The notes under the pieces were generated by a model. That model was given only the letters and a program-made list of their open reading frames with translations. It was not told the DNA's origin and did no database searches. A program made the position numbers and the translations under genes. This document shows, piece after piece, positions 55,881 to 64,000 of a stretch of 64,000 nt of DNA. Within the stretch, counting starts at the first letter, position 1. Every line of letters starts with the position of its first letter. The DNA comes from Caulobacter vibrioides (GTDB taxonomy: Bacteria > Pseudomonadota > Alphaproteobacteria > Caulobacterales > Caulobacteraceae), in assembly GCF_002310375.3 (NCBI RefSeq), contig NZ_CP023315.3, positions 62,001 to 126,000 on the forward strand, read 5' to 3'.

Positions 55881-58364
55881 CTAGAACGACGCCCGCAGGG
55901 TGACGCCCCAGGTGCGCGGGTCGCCCGGCTGACCGGCGATCAGGCCGGTGTTGCTGGGGCCCACGGCCAGCTGCTCGAAATAGTTCTCGTCGAAGGCGTT
56001 GCGGACCCAGCCATAGAGATTGAAGCCCTCGGGCGTGCGGAAGCCGGCCCGGAAGTTGGCGATCGTGTAGCTGTCGACCCAGGTGTAGGCCGAGGGCGAG
56101 GGGTTGGACGAGAACTTGCTGCGGTAGCTGCCGTCATAGCCGACATAGAACTCGCCGGTCTTGCCCAGGAAATCGCCCGGAACATTGGCCTCGGCCCCCA
56201 AGGCCACGCTCCACTTCGAGACGCCGGGCAGCCGCTGACCCGAGACGTCGCAGTTGGCGGGGCTGAGCGCGCCCGCCACCCCGGCCGGACCCGGAACCTG
56301 CGTCCCCGTCGCCACCGTGCCGCCCGACAGCTCCGGCGGGCACGGCGCGTCGACGAAGCGCACATACTTGGCGTCGGTGTAGGCGGCGTTCAGATAGGTC
56401 GAGAAGCGGGCATTGGGCCGATAGGCCGAGTCCAGCTCCACTCCCTGGGTGCGCACCTTGCCGGCGTTGGCCAGATAGCCGCGTAGCACGCCCAGCTGAC
56501 CGTTGGTCACCGTGGCTTGGTAGTTCTTGATGTCGCTGCGGAACACCGCAAGGTTGGCCGTCAGGGTGCGGTCCAGCCACTGGGTCTTCAGGCCGCCCTC
56601 GAAGTGGTTGATGTCCTCGGGCTTGATCGCGCCCGCCGCTTCGATCGGCTTGCCCGCCGCGTCGGTCGGCAGGCCGTTCTGGTTGATGCCGCCGGTCTTG
56701 AAGCTCTTGGCGTAGGTGGCGTAGGCCAGCACGTCGCGGTTCAGCTGGTAACTGGCCGACAGGTCGTAGGTGAAGTTCCAGTCGTCGAAGCTGGGGGCGC
56801 TGACCTGCGGGGTGTAGACCGCCAGCTGGGCCGCGCGGCGCGCGCCGGTGTCGGTGAGCAGAACCGGCACGCCCTGGCCGTCGACCACCCTGCGCTCATA
56901 GAAGCCCGACTTCTCGTCGTAGTTCAGGCGCGCGCCCGGCGTCAGGGTGAAGGCGTCGGTGACCTTCCAGCTCAGCTGGCCGAACACCGCAAAGCTCGTG
57001 CTCTTCAGCCACTGGGTGTTGAGCGCCGTCAGGCCCGCCAGGACGGTGGGGTCGTTGGACAGGACATTGCTGGGGGTGATGTTCCAGCGGCTGGCGCTGA
57101 CGCCCTGCTGCTCGGTGCCTTGCGTGTCGATGCGCTGGTGGAAGGCGAAGGCGCCGACTACCAGGTCATGGGCGTCCCATGAGCGGTTGAACCGCAGTTC
57201 CTGGCTGTACTGGTCCTGCTGCGAGGGGTTCTGCGACTTGGCTACGATCGACAGGCCCAGGAAATCGCGGTCGTTCTGCGGCTTCCAGTCCCAGAAGCGC
57301 CAGGCCGTGACCGAGGTCAGGGTCCCGCCCGCGAGGTTCCAGACCACCTTGGCCGAGGCGCCGCCGACCTTGTTGCCGGCGTTGAGCTCGGCGTCGACGT
57401 CGGTGACGCGGTCGAAGGGGTTGGTGCTGGGGACCGCATAGCCCAGGGCGGACGTCAAAGCCGCGTACTGGCGGTTCAACGCCCGCTGGGTGGCGCCGGT
57501 GCGCACATAGATCTGGGCGAAGCCCTCGGGGTCCTGGCGGCTGTAGTCGGCGGCCAGGGTCACGGCCAGGTCTTCGCTCGGCTTGAACAGCAGTTGACCG
57601 CGCAGGCCCAGATTGTCCTGCTCGTTGATGTAGCGGCGGCTGGTGACGTTGTAGATCGTGCCGCGCCGATGGGTGCTGGACACCGCCAGACGCGCGGCGA
57701 GCTTGTCGTTCAGCGGTCCCGAAATCGCGGCCTTGGCCTGCTTGTAGTCCAGATTGCCCAGCGAGACCTCGGCGTTGGCCTCGAAGTCGAAGGTCGGTTG
57801 GCGGGTGGTGATGTTGATCGCGCCGGCGGTCGTGTTCTTGCCGTACAGCGTGCCCTGCGGACCGCGCAGCACCTCGATGCGGTCGACATCGAGAAAGTCG
57901 AAGGTCGCGGTGGCGACCCGCGAATTATAGACGTCGTCGACATAGATGCCGACGCCCTGCTCGAAGCCGTCGCTGGTCAGGCCGAACGGCACGCCCAGGC
58001 CCCGGATATTCACCGCCGTGTTGCGGGGGTTGGACGAGTAGAACTGCAGGGTCGGCGTCAGTTGCTGCAGGCGGCCGACATTGAACGATCCCGTTCCATC
58101 CAGGCGGTCGCCCCCGACCACCGACACTGCCAGCGGCACCGACTGCACGGTCTCGGACCGGCGACGAGCGGTGACCGTCAGGGCCTCCACCGTCGCGCCG
58201 GCCACGTTCGAGCCGTCGGATTGGGCGCCGTCTGGCGCGGTCGATGCGGCGACGACGACCGTCGTGTCCTCGCTCACACCTGCATAAGCGCCGCTGGCGC
58301 CGCCGCAGAGTAGCGCTGCGAGCAGCAGCGCCTTGGTCGCGTCGTTACGCTGGGTGAAAGACAT
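55881..58364 (-). CDS. TonB-dependent outer-membrane receptor
   Basis: An 827-residue protein with a signal peptide (cleavage expected after GAYAG), a TonB-box-like segment (VEALTVTARRRSETVQ), a plug domain (VPLAVSVVGGDRL to INITTRQPTF) and a beta-barrel ending in a terminal aromatic (RTWGVTLRASF). It resembles the many Caulobacter receptors for nutrients such as sugars and nucleobases. It lies divergent from ggt. Ligand unknown; the absence of an FecA-type N-terminal signalling domain means it does not signal to a sigma factor itself. Confidence 0.94.
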   Translation of the reverse strand: MSFTQRNDATKALLLAALLCGGASGAYAGVSEDTTVVVAASTAPDGAQSDGSNVAGATVEALTVTARRRSETVQSVPLAVSVVGGDRLDGTGSFNVGRLQQLTPTLQFYSSNPRNTAVNIRGLGVPFGLTSDGFEQGVGIYVDDVYNSRVATATFDFLDVDRIEVLRGPQGTLYGKNTTAGAINITTRQPTFDFEANAEVSLGNLDYKQAKAAISGPLNDKLAARLAVSSTHRRGTIYNVTSRRYINEQDNLGLRGQLLFKPSEDLAVTLAADYSRQDPEGFAQIYVRTGATQRALNRQYAALTSALGYAVPSTNPFDRVTDVDAELNAGNKVGGASAKVVWNLAGGTLTSVTAWRFWDWKPQNDRDFLGLSIVAKSQNPSQQDQYSQELRFNRSWDAHDLVVGAFAFHQRIDTQGTEQQGVSASRWNITPSNVLSNDPTVLAGLTALNTQWLKSTSFAVFGQLSWKVTDAFTLTPGARLNYDEKSGFYERRVVDGQGVPVLLTDTGARRAAQLAVYTPQVSAPSFDDWNFTYDLSASYQLNRDVLAYATYAKSFKTGGINQNGLPTDAAGKPIEAAGAIKPEDINHFEGGLKTQWLDRTLTANLAVFRSDIKNYQATVTNGQLGVLRGYLANAGKVRTQGVELDSAYRPNARFSTYLNAAYTDAKYVRFVDAPCPPELSGGTVATGTQVPGPAGVAGALSPANCDVSGQRLPGVSKWSVALGAEANVPGDFLGKTGEFYVGYDGSYRSKFSSNPSPSAYTWVDSYTIANFRAGFRTPEGFNLYGWVRNAFDENYFEQLAVGPSNTGLIAGQPGDPRTWGVTLRASF

Positions 58365-58410
58365 GTCCGATCCCCTCGGTTGAAGTCTGGGAAAACCGAT
58401 ACCGCTATAA

Positions 58411-58420
58411 TCCTACAGGA
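58411..58420. promoter_or_regulatory. Weak palindrome in the TonB receptor/ggt divergent region
   Basis: TCCTACAGGA is a ten-base palindrome with a two-base centre inside an AT-rich patch (ATAATCCTACAGGAATAAT), 47-56 bases before the receptor start. It could be an operator or part of a promoter; the match is short. Confidence 0.3.
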
Positions 58421-58585
58421 ATAATGGGATTTAACTGGGGCGGCCGTTAGCTATTCTCTTAACCTCGTCGACCATCCGCCTTTCCCGTGTCTCGCGCGCG
58501 CCACAAGCTTGCCTGCGGATCGTCAAGACCGTTGCTCGCACGCGCCCATCCGCTAGCGTGGACGGACGAAATCCTGGAGGCCGCC

Positions 58586-60283
58586 TTGCGCCTGTTTGCT
58601 CACCTCGCCGCTGCGCTGTCGGCGGCGCTTCTGCTGGTCGCGCCGAGCGTCGAGGCTGCGCCCAGGTCGTCCGCCGCGGCGATGCGGGCGCTGGAGGCGG
58701 GCGCCGTGGCCGCCCCGGATCGCTACGGCGCGCTGGCGGCGCAGGAGGTCCTCAAGGCCGGTGGCAATGCGGTCGATGCGGCGGTGGCCACTGGTTTCGC
58801 CCTGGCCGTCACCTATCCCGAAGCCGGCAATCTGGGCGGCGGCGGGTTCATGACCGTCTATATGGACGGCAAGCCCTATTTCCTCGATTACCGCGAGACC
58901 GCGCCGGCGGCGGCCAGGGCCGACATGTATCTGGGTCCCGATGGCGAGCCGGTCGAGGGCCTGTCGCTGTACGGCGGTCTGGCGGCGGGCGTGCCCGGCA
59001 CGGTGCGGGGCCTGGCCATGGCCCACCAGCGCTTTGGCAAGCTGCCCTGGGCGCGGGTGCTGGCGCCGGCCATCCGCTACGCCCGCGACGGCTTCGTCGT
59101 CGATGCCCATCTGGCGGGCGTGCTGGCCGACGAGCCGCCGGCGGAATTCGCCAAGGCCAACTTTCGGAGTTACTTCCCGGCGCACAAGGCCGGAACGCTG
59201 TTCAAGCAGCCCGAGCTGGCCGCCACCCTGGAGCGGATCGCCCGGGACGGCGACAAGGCCTTCTATACGGGCCAGACCGCCGACCTGATCGTCGCCCAGA
59301 TGGCGCGGGGCCCGGTGAAGGGCCTGATCACCAAGGCCGACCTTTCGGCCTACAAGGCGGCCTGGCGGACGCCGCTGGTCGCTCAGTGGCGCGGCTATGA
59401 GGTGATCACCGCCCCGCCGCCCAGCTCGGGCGGGATCGCCCTGATGCAGCTTCTGCTGATGAAACAGGACCTGGCGCCGATGTTCCAAGGGGTGGCCCTG
59501 AACGATCCGCAGTATGTCCACCTGTTGGCCGAGATCGAAAAGCGCGTCTACGCCGACCGGGCCGAGTATCTGGGTGATCCGGACTTCGTGAAGGTTCCGG
59601 TCTCCAACCTGATCGACCCAGCCTATGTGGCGCGGCGCGCTAAAGAGGTCGATCCCGACAAGCCTTCGGCGACCAAGGCCGTGCGGCCGGGTCTGGAGAA
59701 ACACCAGACCACCCACTATTCGATCGTCGACAAGTGGGGAAACGCCGTCTCCAACACCTACACCCTGAACGGCTCGTTCGGCTCGGGCGTGGTGGTCGAG
59801 GGCGCGGGCTTCATCCTCAACAACGAGATGGACGACTTTTCGGCCAAGCCCGGCGCGCCCAACATGTTCGGCGTGGTCGGCGGGGCGGCCAACGCCATCG
59901 CGCCCGGCAAGCGACCCTTGTCCTCGATGACCCCGACGATCCTGACGAAAGACGGCCGGGTGGCCATGGTGATCGGCACGCCCGGCGGCTCGCGGATCTT
60001 CGCCTGGGTCTTCCAGGTGCTGGCCAATGTCTATGACCATGGTCTGAGCCTGAAGGCCGCCCAGGCTGCGCCGCGCTTCCACCACCAGCTGTTGCCGCAG
60101 AACGTGATCTTCTATGAACGCTCGGGCCCGCCCTCGGCTGACCTGAGGGCGGCGCTGGAGGCGCGGGGCTATAGCTGGACCGAAAGCTTCAGCGGCGATG
60201 TCGAGGCGATCCAGGTGCTGGACCGCACGCCGGTTCCTGAGCCGGACCCCCGCGCGCGGGGTGTGGGGTTGGTGGTGAAGTGA
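58586..60283 (+). CDS. ggt: Gamma-glutamyltransferase (periplasmic)
   Basis: A 565-residue Ntn-hydrolase precursor. It begins with a signal peptide ending near SVEAAPRS. The core shows GGNAVDAAVATGFALAV, YPEAGNLGGGGFM and the autocleavage/catalytic Thr in QTTHYSIVDKWGNAVSNTYT, followed by GFILNNEMDDFS and RPLSSMTPTI. It transfers the gamma-glutamyl group of glutathione and related compounds. The start is TTG at 58586 with GGAGG upstream; an earlier ATG at 58487 would put extra residues before the signal peptide. Confidence 0.93.
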   Translation: MRLFAHLAAALSAALLLVAPSVEAAPRSSAAAMRALEAGAVAAPDRYGALAAQEVLKAGGNAVDAAVATGFALAVTYPEAGNLGGGGFMTVYMDGKPYFLDYRETAPAAARADMYLGPDGEPVEGLSLYGGLAAGVPGTVRGLAMAHQRFGKLPWARVLAPAIRYARDGFVVDAHLAGVLADEPPAEFAKANFRSYFPAHKAGTLFKQPELAATLERIARDGDKAFYTGQTADLIVAQMARGPVKGLITKADLSAYKAAWRTPLVAQWRGYEVITAPPPSSGGIALMQLLLMKQDLAPMFQGVALNDPQYVHLLAEIEKRVYADRAEYLGDPDFVKVPVSNLIDPAYVARRAKEVDPDKPSATKAVRPGLEKHQTTHYSIVDKWGNAVSNTYTLNGSFGSGVVVEGAGFILNNEMDDFSAKPGAPNMFGVVGGAANAIAPGKRPLSSMTPTILTKDGRVAMVIGTPGGSRIFAWVFQVLANVYDHGLSLKAAQAAPRFHHQLLPQNVIFYERSGPPSADLRAALEARGYSWTESFSGDVEAIQVLDRTPVPEPDPRARGVGLVVK

Positions 60284-60285
60284 TC

Positions 60286-60406
60286 GCCCTTCCCCCTTGA
60301 TGGGGGAAGGGTTGGGGATGGGGGTGATGCCGCCTTTGACGTCGCGCGGCATTGACCGCCGCAGTCACCCCACCCCTGCCCCTCCCCATCGAGGGGAGGG
60401 GTAGAG
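60286..60406. repeat. Inverted GC-rich intergenic palindromes
   Basis: CCCTTCCCCCTTGATGGGGG followed by AAGGGTTGGGGATGGGGGTG, and about 60 bases on the inverted partner CACCCC...CCTCCCC/GGGGAGGGG. It fills the gap between the convergent ggt and pyrF genes and belongs to the same class as the 2.1-kb pair. Confidence 0.75.
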
Positions 60407-60407
60407 A

Positions 60408-61109
60408 TCAAACCCCCGCCATCTCCGCCACCACCTTCAGCGCCGCCTCGTGCGGGTCGTTGGCTGCGGTGATCGGTCGGCCGCAGACCAGGTGGGTGGC
60501 GCCGGCGCGGAGCGCATCTGCGGGCGTCGCAGCGCGGGCCTGGTCGTTCTTGGCCGACCATTCGGGACGCACGCCCGGGGTGACGATCAGGAAGTCGGGC
60601 TGGCCCGCCGCGTTGGCGATCTCGCGGGCGAGCGCTGCTTCATGCGGGGAAGAGACGATGCCGTCGACGCCGCAGGTCAGGGCCTGGCGCACGCGGCGCT
60701 CGACCAGGTCGCGGGCGTTGAAGGCGTAGCCCATCTCCTCAAGGTCGGCGTCGGTCAGGCTGGTCAGCACGGTCACGGCCAGGATCTTCAACGACGAGTC
60801 GCCGCGCGCCGCGACGGCGGCCTTCATCACCTGCGGCTCGGCGTGGACGGTCAGGAGGTCGCAGCCGCTGGTCGCCAGCACCCGGGCCGAGCGCTCGACG
60901 GTCGCGCCGATGTCGTGCAGCTTCCAGTCGAGGAAGATCGACTTGCCCGAGGCCTTCAGGTCATGGGCCAGGCCCATGCCGTCGCTGGCCAGCAGCTCCA
61001 GGCCGATCTTGTAGAAGCTGACCGCGTCGCCCAGGCGCTCGACCATGGCGCGGGCGTCGTCGACGGTGGGCAGGTCGAGCGGCACGATCAGGCGCGGGTC
61101 AGCGGTCAT
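60408..61109 (-). CDS. pyrF: Orotidine 5'-phosphate decarboxylase
   Basis: A 233-residue enzyme converting OMP to UMP. The catalytic motif F-x-D-x-K-x2-D-I appears as FLDWKLHDIGATVERSA, and the phosphate-binding residues lie in VTPGVRPEWS and LVCGRPITAA near the C-terminus. Length and order are standard. It is divergent from the MarC-like gene. Confidence 0.96.
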   Translation of the reverse strand: MTADPRLIVPLDLPTVDDARAMVERLGDAVSFYKIGLELLASDGMGLAHDLKASGKSIFLDWKLHDIGATVERSARVLATSGCDLLTVHAEPQVMKAAVAARGDSSLKILAVTVLTSLTDADLEEMGYAFNARDLVERRVRQALTCGVDGIVSSPHEAALAREIANAAGQPDFLIVTPGVRPEWSAKNDQARAATPADALRAGATHLVCGRPITAANDPHEAALKVVAEMAGV

Positions 61110-61207
61110 GGGAGTCCCCGATGTTTTGGTCGCAAGGGTTGGCGCGCGCGACGGTCGGCCCTAGGAAAGGACAAGCTTAGGCGCGATCTGAAAGGTAAGG
61201 ACGTCGA

Positions 61208-61906
61208 ATGACCGAGGCCAATCTTGCCGTCAACTTCTTCGTCGCCCTGTTCGCCCTGATCGACCCGATCGGCAACGTGCCGCTGTTCGCCGCCGCCACC
61301 CTGGGCGCGGCCGCCGCCGGACGCCGGATGGTGGCCGTCTATATCGGCCTGTTCATGGCCGCCTTCCTGGTCTTCTTCTATTTCACGGGCGTGGGCCTGC
61401 TGGCGTTTTTCGGCATCTCGATGCCGGCCTTCCGGATCGCCGGCGGCATCATCCTGTTCATTCTCGGTTTGGACATGGTGCGCGACGACTTCACCACAAT
61501 GTTCGCCGACGCGGCCGAGGGCATTGAGGGCCAGACGCCGCGCGCCTACGCCAAGCAGCGGTTCGAGCGCCTGATCGTGCCGTTCGCCATGCCGTTGCTG
61601 ATCGGGCCAGGCTCGATCTCGACCGTGATCATCTACGCCGCCGAGGCCAAGGACTTCGGCGCGGCGGGCATGGGCATCGGGGTCGGGGTGATCGCCGCCG
61701 TGTCGCTGGTGACCGTACTGACCTTCTGGGCCTCGCCGCTGATCAGCAAGCTCCTGGGCCGCATCGGCATGAGCATCGTCGTCCGCGTGCTGGGCCTGAT
61801 CCTCTGCGCCCTGGCGGTGCAGTTCGTCCTGGTCGGGGTGGCCGACGCCACGCGCGGCCTGATCAAGAACGACGCTAAGGCGCCCTACGCCGAGAGCCAT
61901 AAGTAG
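61208..61906 (+). CDS. MarC family membrane protein
   Basis: A 232-residue protein with six hydrophobic helices and the family motifs LIDPIGNVPLFAAAT near the N-terminus, GGIILFILGLDMV in the middle and VRVLGLILCALAVQFVLVGV near the end. MarC/SnatA proteins are inner-membrane transporter-like proteins; one has been linked to neutral amino acid transport and MarC itself has no proven resistance role. Function here unknown. Confidence 0.92.
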   Translation: MTEANLAVNFFVALFALIDPIGNVPLFAAATLGAAAAGRRMVAVYIGLFMAAFLVFFYFTGVGLLAFFGISMPAFRIAGGIILFILGLDMVRDDFTTMFADAAEGIEGQTPRAYAKQRFERLIVPFAMPLLIGPGSISTVIIYAAEAKDFGAAGMGIGVGVIAAVSLVTVLTFWASPLISKLLGRIGMSIVVRVLGLILCALAVQFVLVGVADATRGLIKNDAKAPYAESHK

Positions 61907-61953
61907 GGACCCGGCTCTGGACAGCGGCGCGCGGCGGGGCCCATATCCCCGCC

Positions 61954-63219
61954 ATGCGCGCCCCCAACGCCCCTTCGCATGACGCTGATGTGATCATCGC
62001 CGGCGCCGGCATGGCCGGCTCCACCCTGGCCCTGGCTCTGGCCTCGGGCGGCCTGCGGCCGCTGCTGGTCGATCCCCAGCCCTTCGAGGCCCAGCTGGCC
62101 CCGACCTTCGATGGTCGCAGCTCGGCGATCGCCTATTCCTCGTTCCGCCAGTGGCGGGCGATCGGCGCGGGCCAGGCGCTGGAGCCGCACGCCCAGCGCA
62201 TCGAGCAGATCCTGGTCACCGACGGCCGCACGCCCGGCGCGGCGGCCCGCAAGCCGCTGCCGGCCTTCCTGCGCTTCGACTCCAGCGAGATCTCCGGGCG
62301 CATCGAAGGCGAGCCGCTGGGCTATCTCGTCGAGAACCGCCAGATCCGCGCCGCCCTCTCCAAGGCGGTGATCGACAAGAAAATCCCCGTCATCGCGCCG
62401 ATGGCCGCCAAGGCCCTGTCGGTCGAGCCTGGCGCCGCCAAGCTGACCCTGTCGGACGGCCGCGTGCTGACAGCCCCGCTGGCGGTCAGCGCCGAGGGGC
62501 GCGGCTCGTCGTTGCGCCGCGCGGCGGGCATCGGCGACATCGGCTGGAGCTATGGCCAGAGCGGCGTGGTCTGCACCGTCAAGCTGGAGCGCCCGCACGA
62601 GGGCGTGGCCCACGAATATTTCCTGCCCAGCGGCCCCTTCGCCATCCTGCCGCTGACCGACAATCGCGCCAGCCTCGTCTGGACCGAGAGCACCGCGCGC
62701 GGCGAGGCCCTGCGTCAGGCCAGCCCCGAGGCCTTCCACGCCCACCTGACGCGCCGGTTCGGCGACTTCCTGGGCGGGGTGACGATCGAGGGGCCGATCT
62801 TCGTCTATCCGCTGTCGCTGTCGCTGGCCGAGCGCATGGTCGCCCCGCGCCTGGCTTTGATCGGCGACGCCGCCCACGGCGTGCACCCGATCGCCGGCCA
62901 GGGGCTGAATCTGGGCCTCAAGGACGCCGCGGCGCTCGCCGAAGTGCTGGTCGAGGCGGTTCGCCACGGCGAGGACATCGGGGCCGAGGCCGTGCTGGAG
63001 CGCTACGCCCGCTGGCGGCGGTTCGACACCGTGACCAACGCTCTGGCCTTCGACGCCTTCGTGCGGATCTTCTCGAACGACAATCCGCTGCTGCGGCTGG
63101 CGCGCGGCGCGGGCCTGGCGGTGGTCAACCAGATCGCCCCGGCGCGCCGCTTCTTCATGCACGAGGCCGGCGGCGGGGTGGGCGATCTGCCAAAGCTGTT
63201 GCGGGGGCAAGCGCTGTAA
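61954..63219 (+). CDS. UbiH/COQ6-family FAD-dependent hydroxylase (ubiquinone synthesis)
   Basis: A 421-residue class A flavin monooxygenase. It shows the FAD-binding GxGxxG (VIIAGAGMAGSTLALALASGG), the mid-domain strand around DGRSSAIAYSS, and the second FAD motif ALIGDAAHGVHPIAGQGLNLGLKDA with the G-D of family members. These enzymes hydroxylate ring carbons in ubiquinone synthesis. UbiF, UbiH, UbiI or UbiL/UbiM specificity cannot be settled from sequence alone. Confidence 0.9.
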   Translation: MRAPNAPSHDADVIIAGAGMAGSTLALALASGGLRPLLVDPQPFEAQLAPTFDGRSSAIAYSSFRQWRAIGAGQALEPHAQRIEQILVTDGRTPGAAARKPLPAFLRFDSSEISGRIEGEPLGYLVENRQIRAALSKAVIDKKIPVIAPMAAKALSVEPGAAKLTLSDGRVLTAPLAVSAEGRGSSLRRAAGIGDIGWSYGQSGVVCTVKLERPHEGVAHEYFLPSGPFAILPLTDNRASLVWTESTARGEALRQASPEAFHAHLTRRFGDFLGGVTIEGPIFVYPLSLSLAERMVAPRLALIGDAAHGVHPIAGQGLNLGLKDAAALAEVLVEAVRHGEDIGAEAVLERYARWRRFDTVTNALAFDAFVRIFSNDNPLLRLARGAGLAVVNQIAPARRFFMHEAGGGVGDLPKLLRGQAL

Positions 63220-63221
63220 AA

Positions 63222-63334
63222 TCCTCTCCCTCTGGGAGAGGTGTCGGCGTAGCCGACGGAGAGGGGAGAGGCAGGTTCCGTAGAGCTTCCCCCTCCGGTC
63301 GCTGCGCGACCCCCTCCCCCGTCAGGGGGAGGAT
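63222..63334. repeat. Inverted GC-rich intergenic palindromes
   Basis: CCTCTCCCTCTGGGAGAGG, then AGCCGACGG, then the inverted partner CTTCCCCCTCCGG...CCCTCCCCC/GGGGGAGG, between the convergent hydroxylase and Trm112-like genes. Confidence 0.75.
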
Positions 63335-63532
63335 TTAAGCTTCCAGCTCCCGCGCCTCTTCGGGCAGCATGATCGGCACGCCGTCGCGGATCGGATAGGC
63401 CAGCTTGGCCGCGCGGCTGATCAGTTCGCCCTTGGCGCGGTCATACTCCAGCGGGCCGCGGGTCACGGGGCACACCAGCACTTCCAGGAGGCGCGGATCG
63501 ACGTCGATGATGGGGGCGGAAGCTTCGGTCAT
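63335..63532 (-). CDS. Trm112-like protein (YcaR family)
   Basis: A 65-residue protein with the Trm112 signature [17 protein letters not shown] and [18 protein letters not shown]. Family members serve as partners or activators of methyltransferases in translation, or remain unassigned in bacteria. Most bacterial forms have two to four zinc-binding cysteines; only the one in CPVTRGPL is visible here. It lies 25 bases after the LON-domain gene and is probably cotranscribed with it. Confidence 0.88.
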   Translation of the reverse strand: MTEASAPIIDVDPRLLEVLVCPVTRGPLEYDRAKGELISRAAKLAYPIRDGVPIMLPEEARELEA

Positions 63533-63557
63533 GGGGTCTGTCTACTGGCCATCATCT

Positions 63558-64000
63558 CTATTGGATAGAGGTGGGTTCATCATCATCGCCGCCCGCCGCG
63601 TCGATCTCGAGCAGGGCGGTCAGGGTGGCCTTGCGCTCGAAAATGGTCTCGGCTTCCAGCAGGGCCTGCTTCTCCATCGGATCGAACGGCAGGGCCATGG
63701 CCAGGCTGTTGATCAAGGCGTCCGAGGGGGCGGATTCGGCGTCGCTCCAGTCGATGGCCAGGCCTCGATGGTCGAGATAGCGCCGCAGGGCGATCATCAG
63801 GCGATCGATCTCGCTGGCCGTGCGCGTGCCGGCCGCCTCCTCGCGCAGATCGGCTTCGTAAGGCGCGAAGTCGGCGCGCACCTGGCGGTAGGGCGTACGC
63901 GCCGGCAGTTCCTCACCGGCCCGGAACCGGCAGACGCCGGTCAGGGTGATCAGATAGCGGCCGTCGCTGGTCTCGGCGAAGCTGGTCACGCGACCCGCGC
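63558..64000 (-). CDS. LON substrate-binding domain protein (C-terminal part)
   Basis: About 145 residues of a gene whose 5' end is beyond the right edge. The sequence GRYLITLTGVCRFR, LPARTPYRQVRADFAPYEAD and SLAMALPFDPMEKQALLEAET matches the N-terminal LON domain (PF02190) found as a stand-alone protein in many alphaproteobacteria. It lacks protease modules in the visible part. The end is acidic (DDEPTSIQ). Function unclear. Confidence 0.85.
   Translation of the reverse strand, partial: AGRVTSFAETSDGRYLITLTGVCRFRAGEELPARTPYRQVRADFAPYEADLREEAAGTRTASEIDRLMIALRRYLDHRGLAIDWSDAESAPSDALINSLAMALPFDPMEKQALLEAETIFERKATLTALLEIDAAGGDDDEPTSIQ

Overview
The window looks like chromosome from a Caulobacter, close to C. 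crescentus/vibrioides. Codon third positions are strongly GC-rich, intergenic gaps hold short GC-rich palindromes, and several genes match well-known Caulobacter genes: a CYP153-type P450, the 180-kDa NAD-dependent glutamate dehydrogenase (gdhZ), an MHYT-GGDEF-EAL protein, and a WecG/TagA-type glycosyltransferase matching the holdfast gene hfsJ. The species call comes from memory of these families and their order, not from a database search. 

Layout. 1-9.7 kb: the start of a nitroreductase, an NfuA-type Fe-S carrier, a CYP153 P450, trpS, murJ, a chemoreceptor, a SAM methyltransferase, a Rieske ferredoxin, a YciI-like protein and gpsA. 9.7-15.1 kb: tsaD diverges from hemC-hemD-mitofilin-like-hemY-like, followed by tRNA-Thr(CGT). 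15.1-15.7 kb: a poorly coding gap with a possible 27-residue membrane peptide. 15.7-24.1 kb: a leftward fatty-acid oxidation cluster (fadB/J-like, thiolase, a small secreted protein, two acyl-CoA dehydrogenases) headed by a MerR regulator, which diverges from a LexA-like protein lacking its catalytic residues. 24.1-32.3 kb: class I lysS, pgm, purH, a dienelactone-hydrolase-like protein and a DUF418 membrane protein. 32.3-49 kb: gdhZ, an AI-2E family permease, a HerA-like ATPase, the MHYT-GGDEF-EAL protein, galE, an EamA transporter with an SDR dehydrogenase, hfsJ, a quinone oxidoreductase and an isoaspartyl peptidase. 49-51.4 kb: a repeat-rich gap and an AT-richer two-gene island. 51.4-64 kb: a small hypothetical gene, heparinase II/III, rpe, rsmB, a DUF1674 (SdhAF4-like) gene, a TonB-dependent receptor, ggt, pyrF, marC, a UbiH-type hydroxylase, a Trm112-like protein and the end of a LON-domain gene. 

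Most of the window is core metabolism: heme, purine and pyrimidine synthesis, beta-oxidation, tRNA charging and envelope synthesis. The clearest accessory feature is the island at 50.0-51.3 kb: a DUF5343 protein whose stop overlaps the start of a Swt1-type HEPN protein with an intact R-x4-H motif, in base composition unlike anything around it. This is the best candidate here for an undescribed (defence or toxin-antitoxin-like) system. Other points of interest are the degenerate S24 regulator, the micropeptide under a perfect inverted repeat, several operator-like palindromes, and a mitofilin-like gene embedded in a heme operon.
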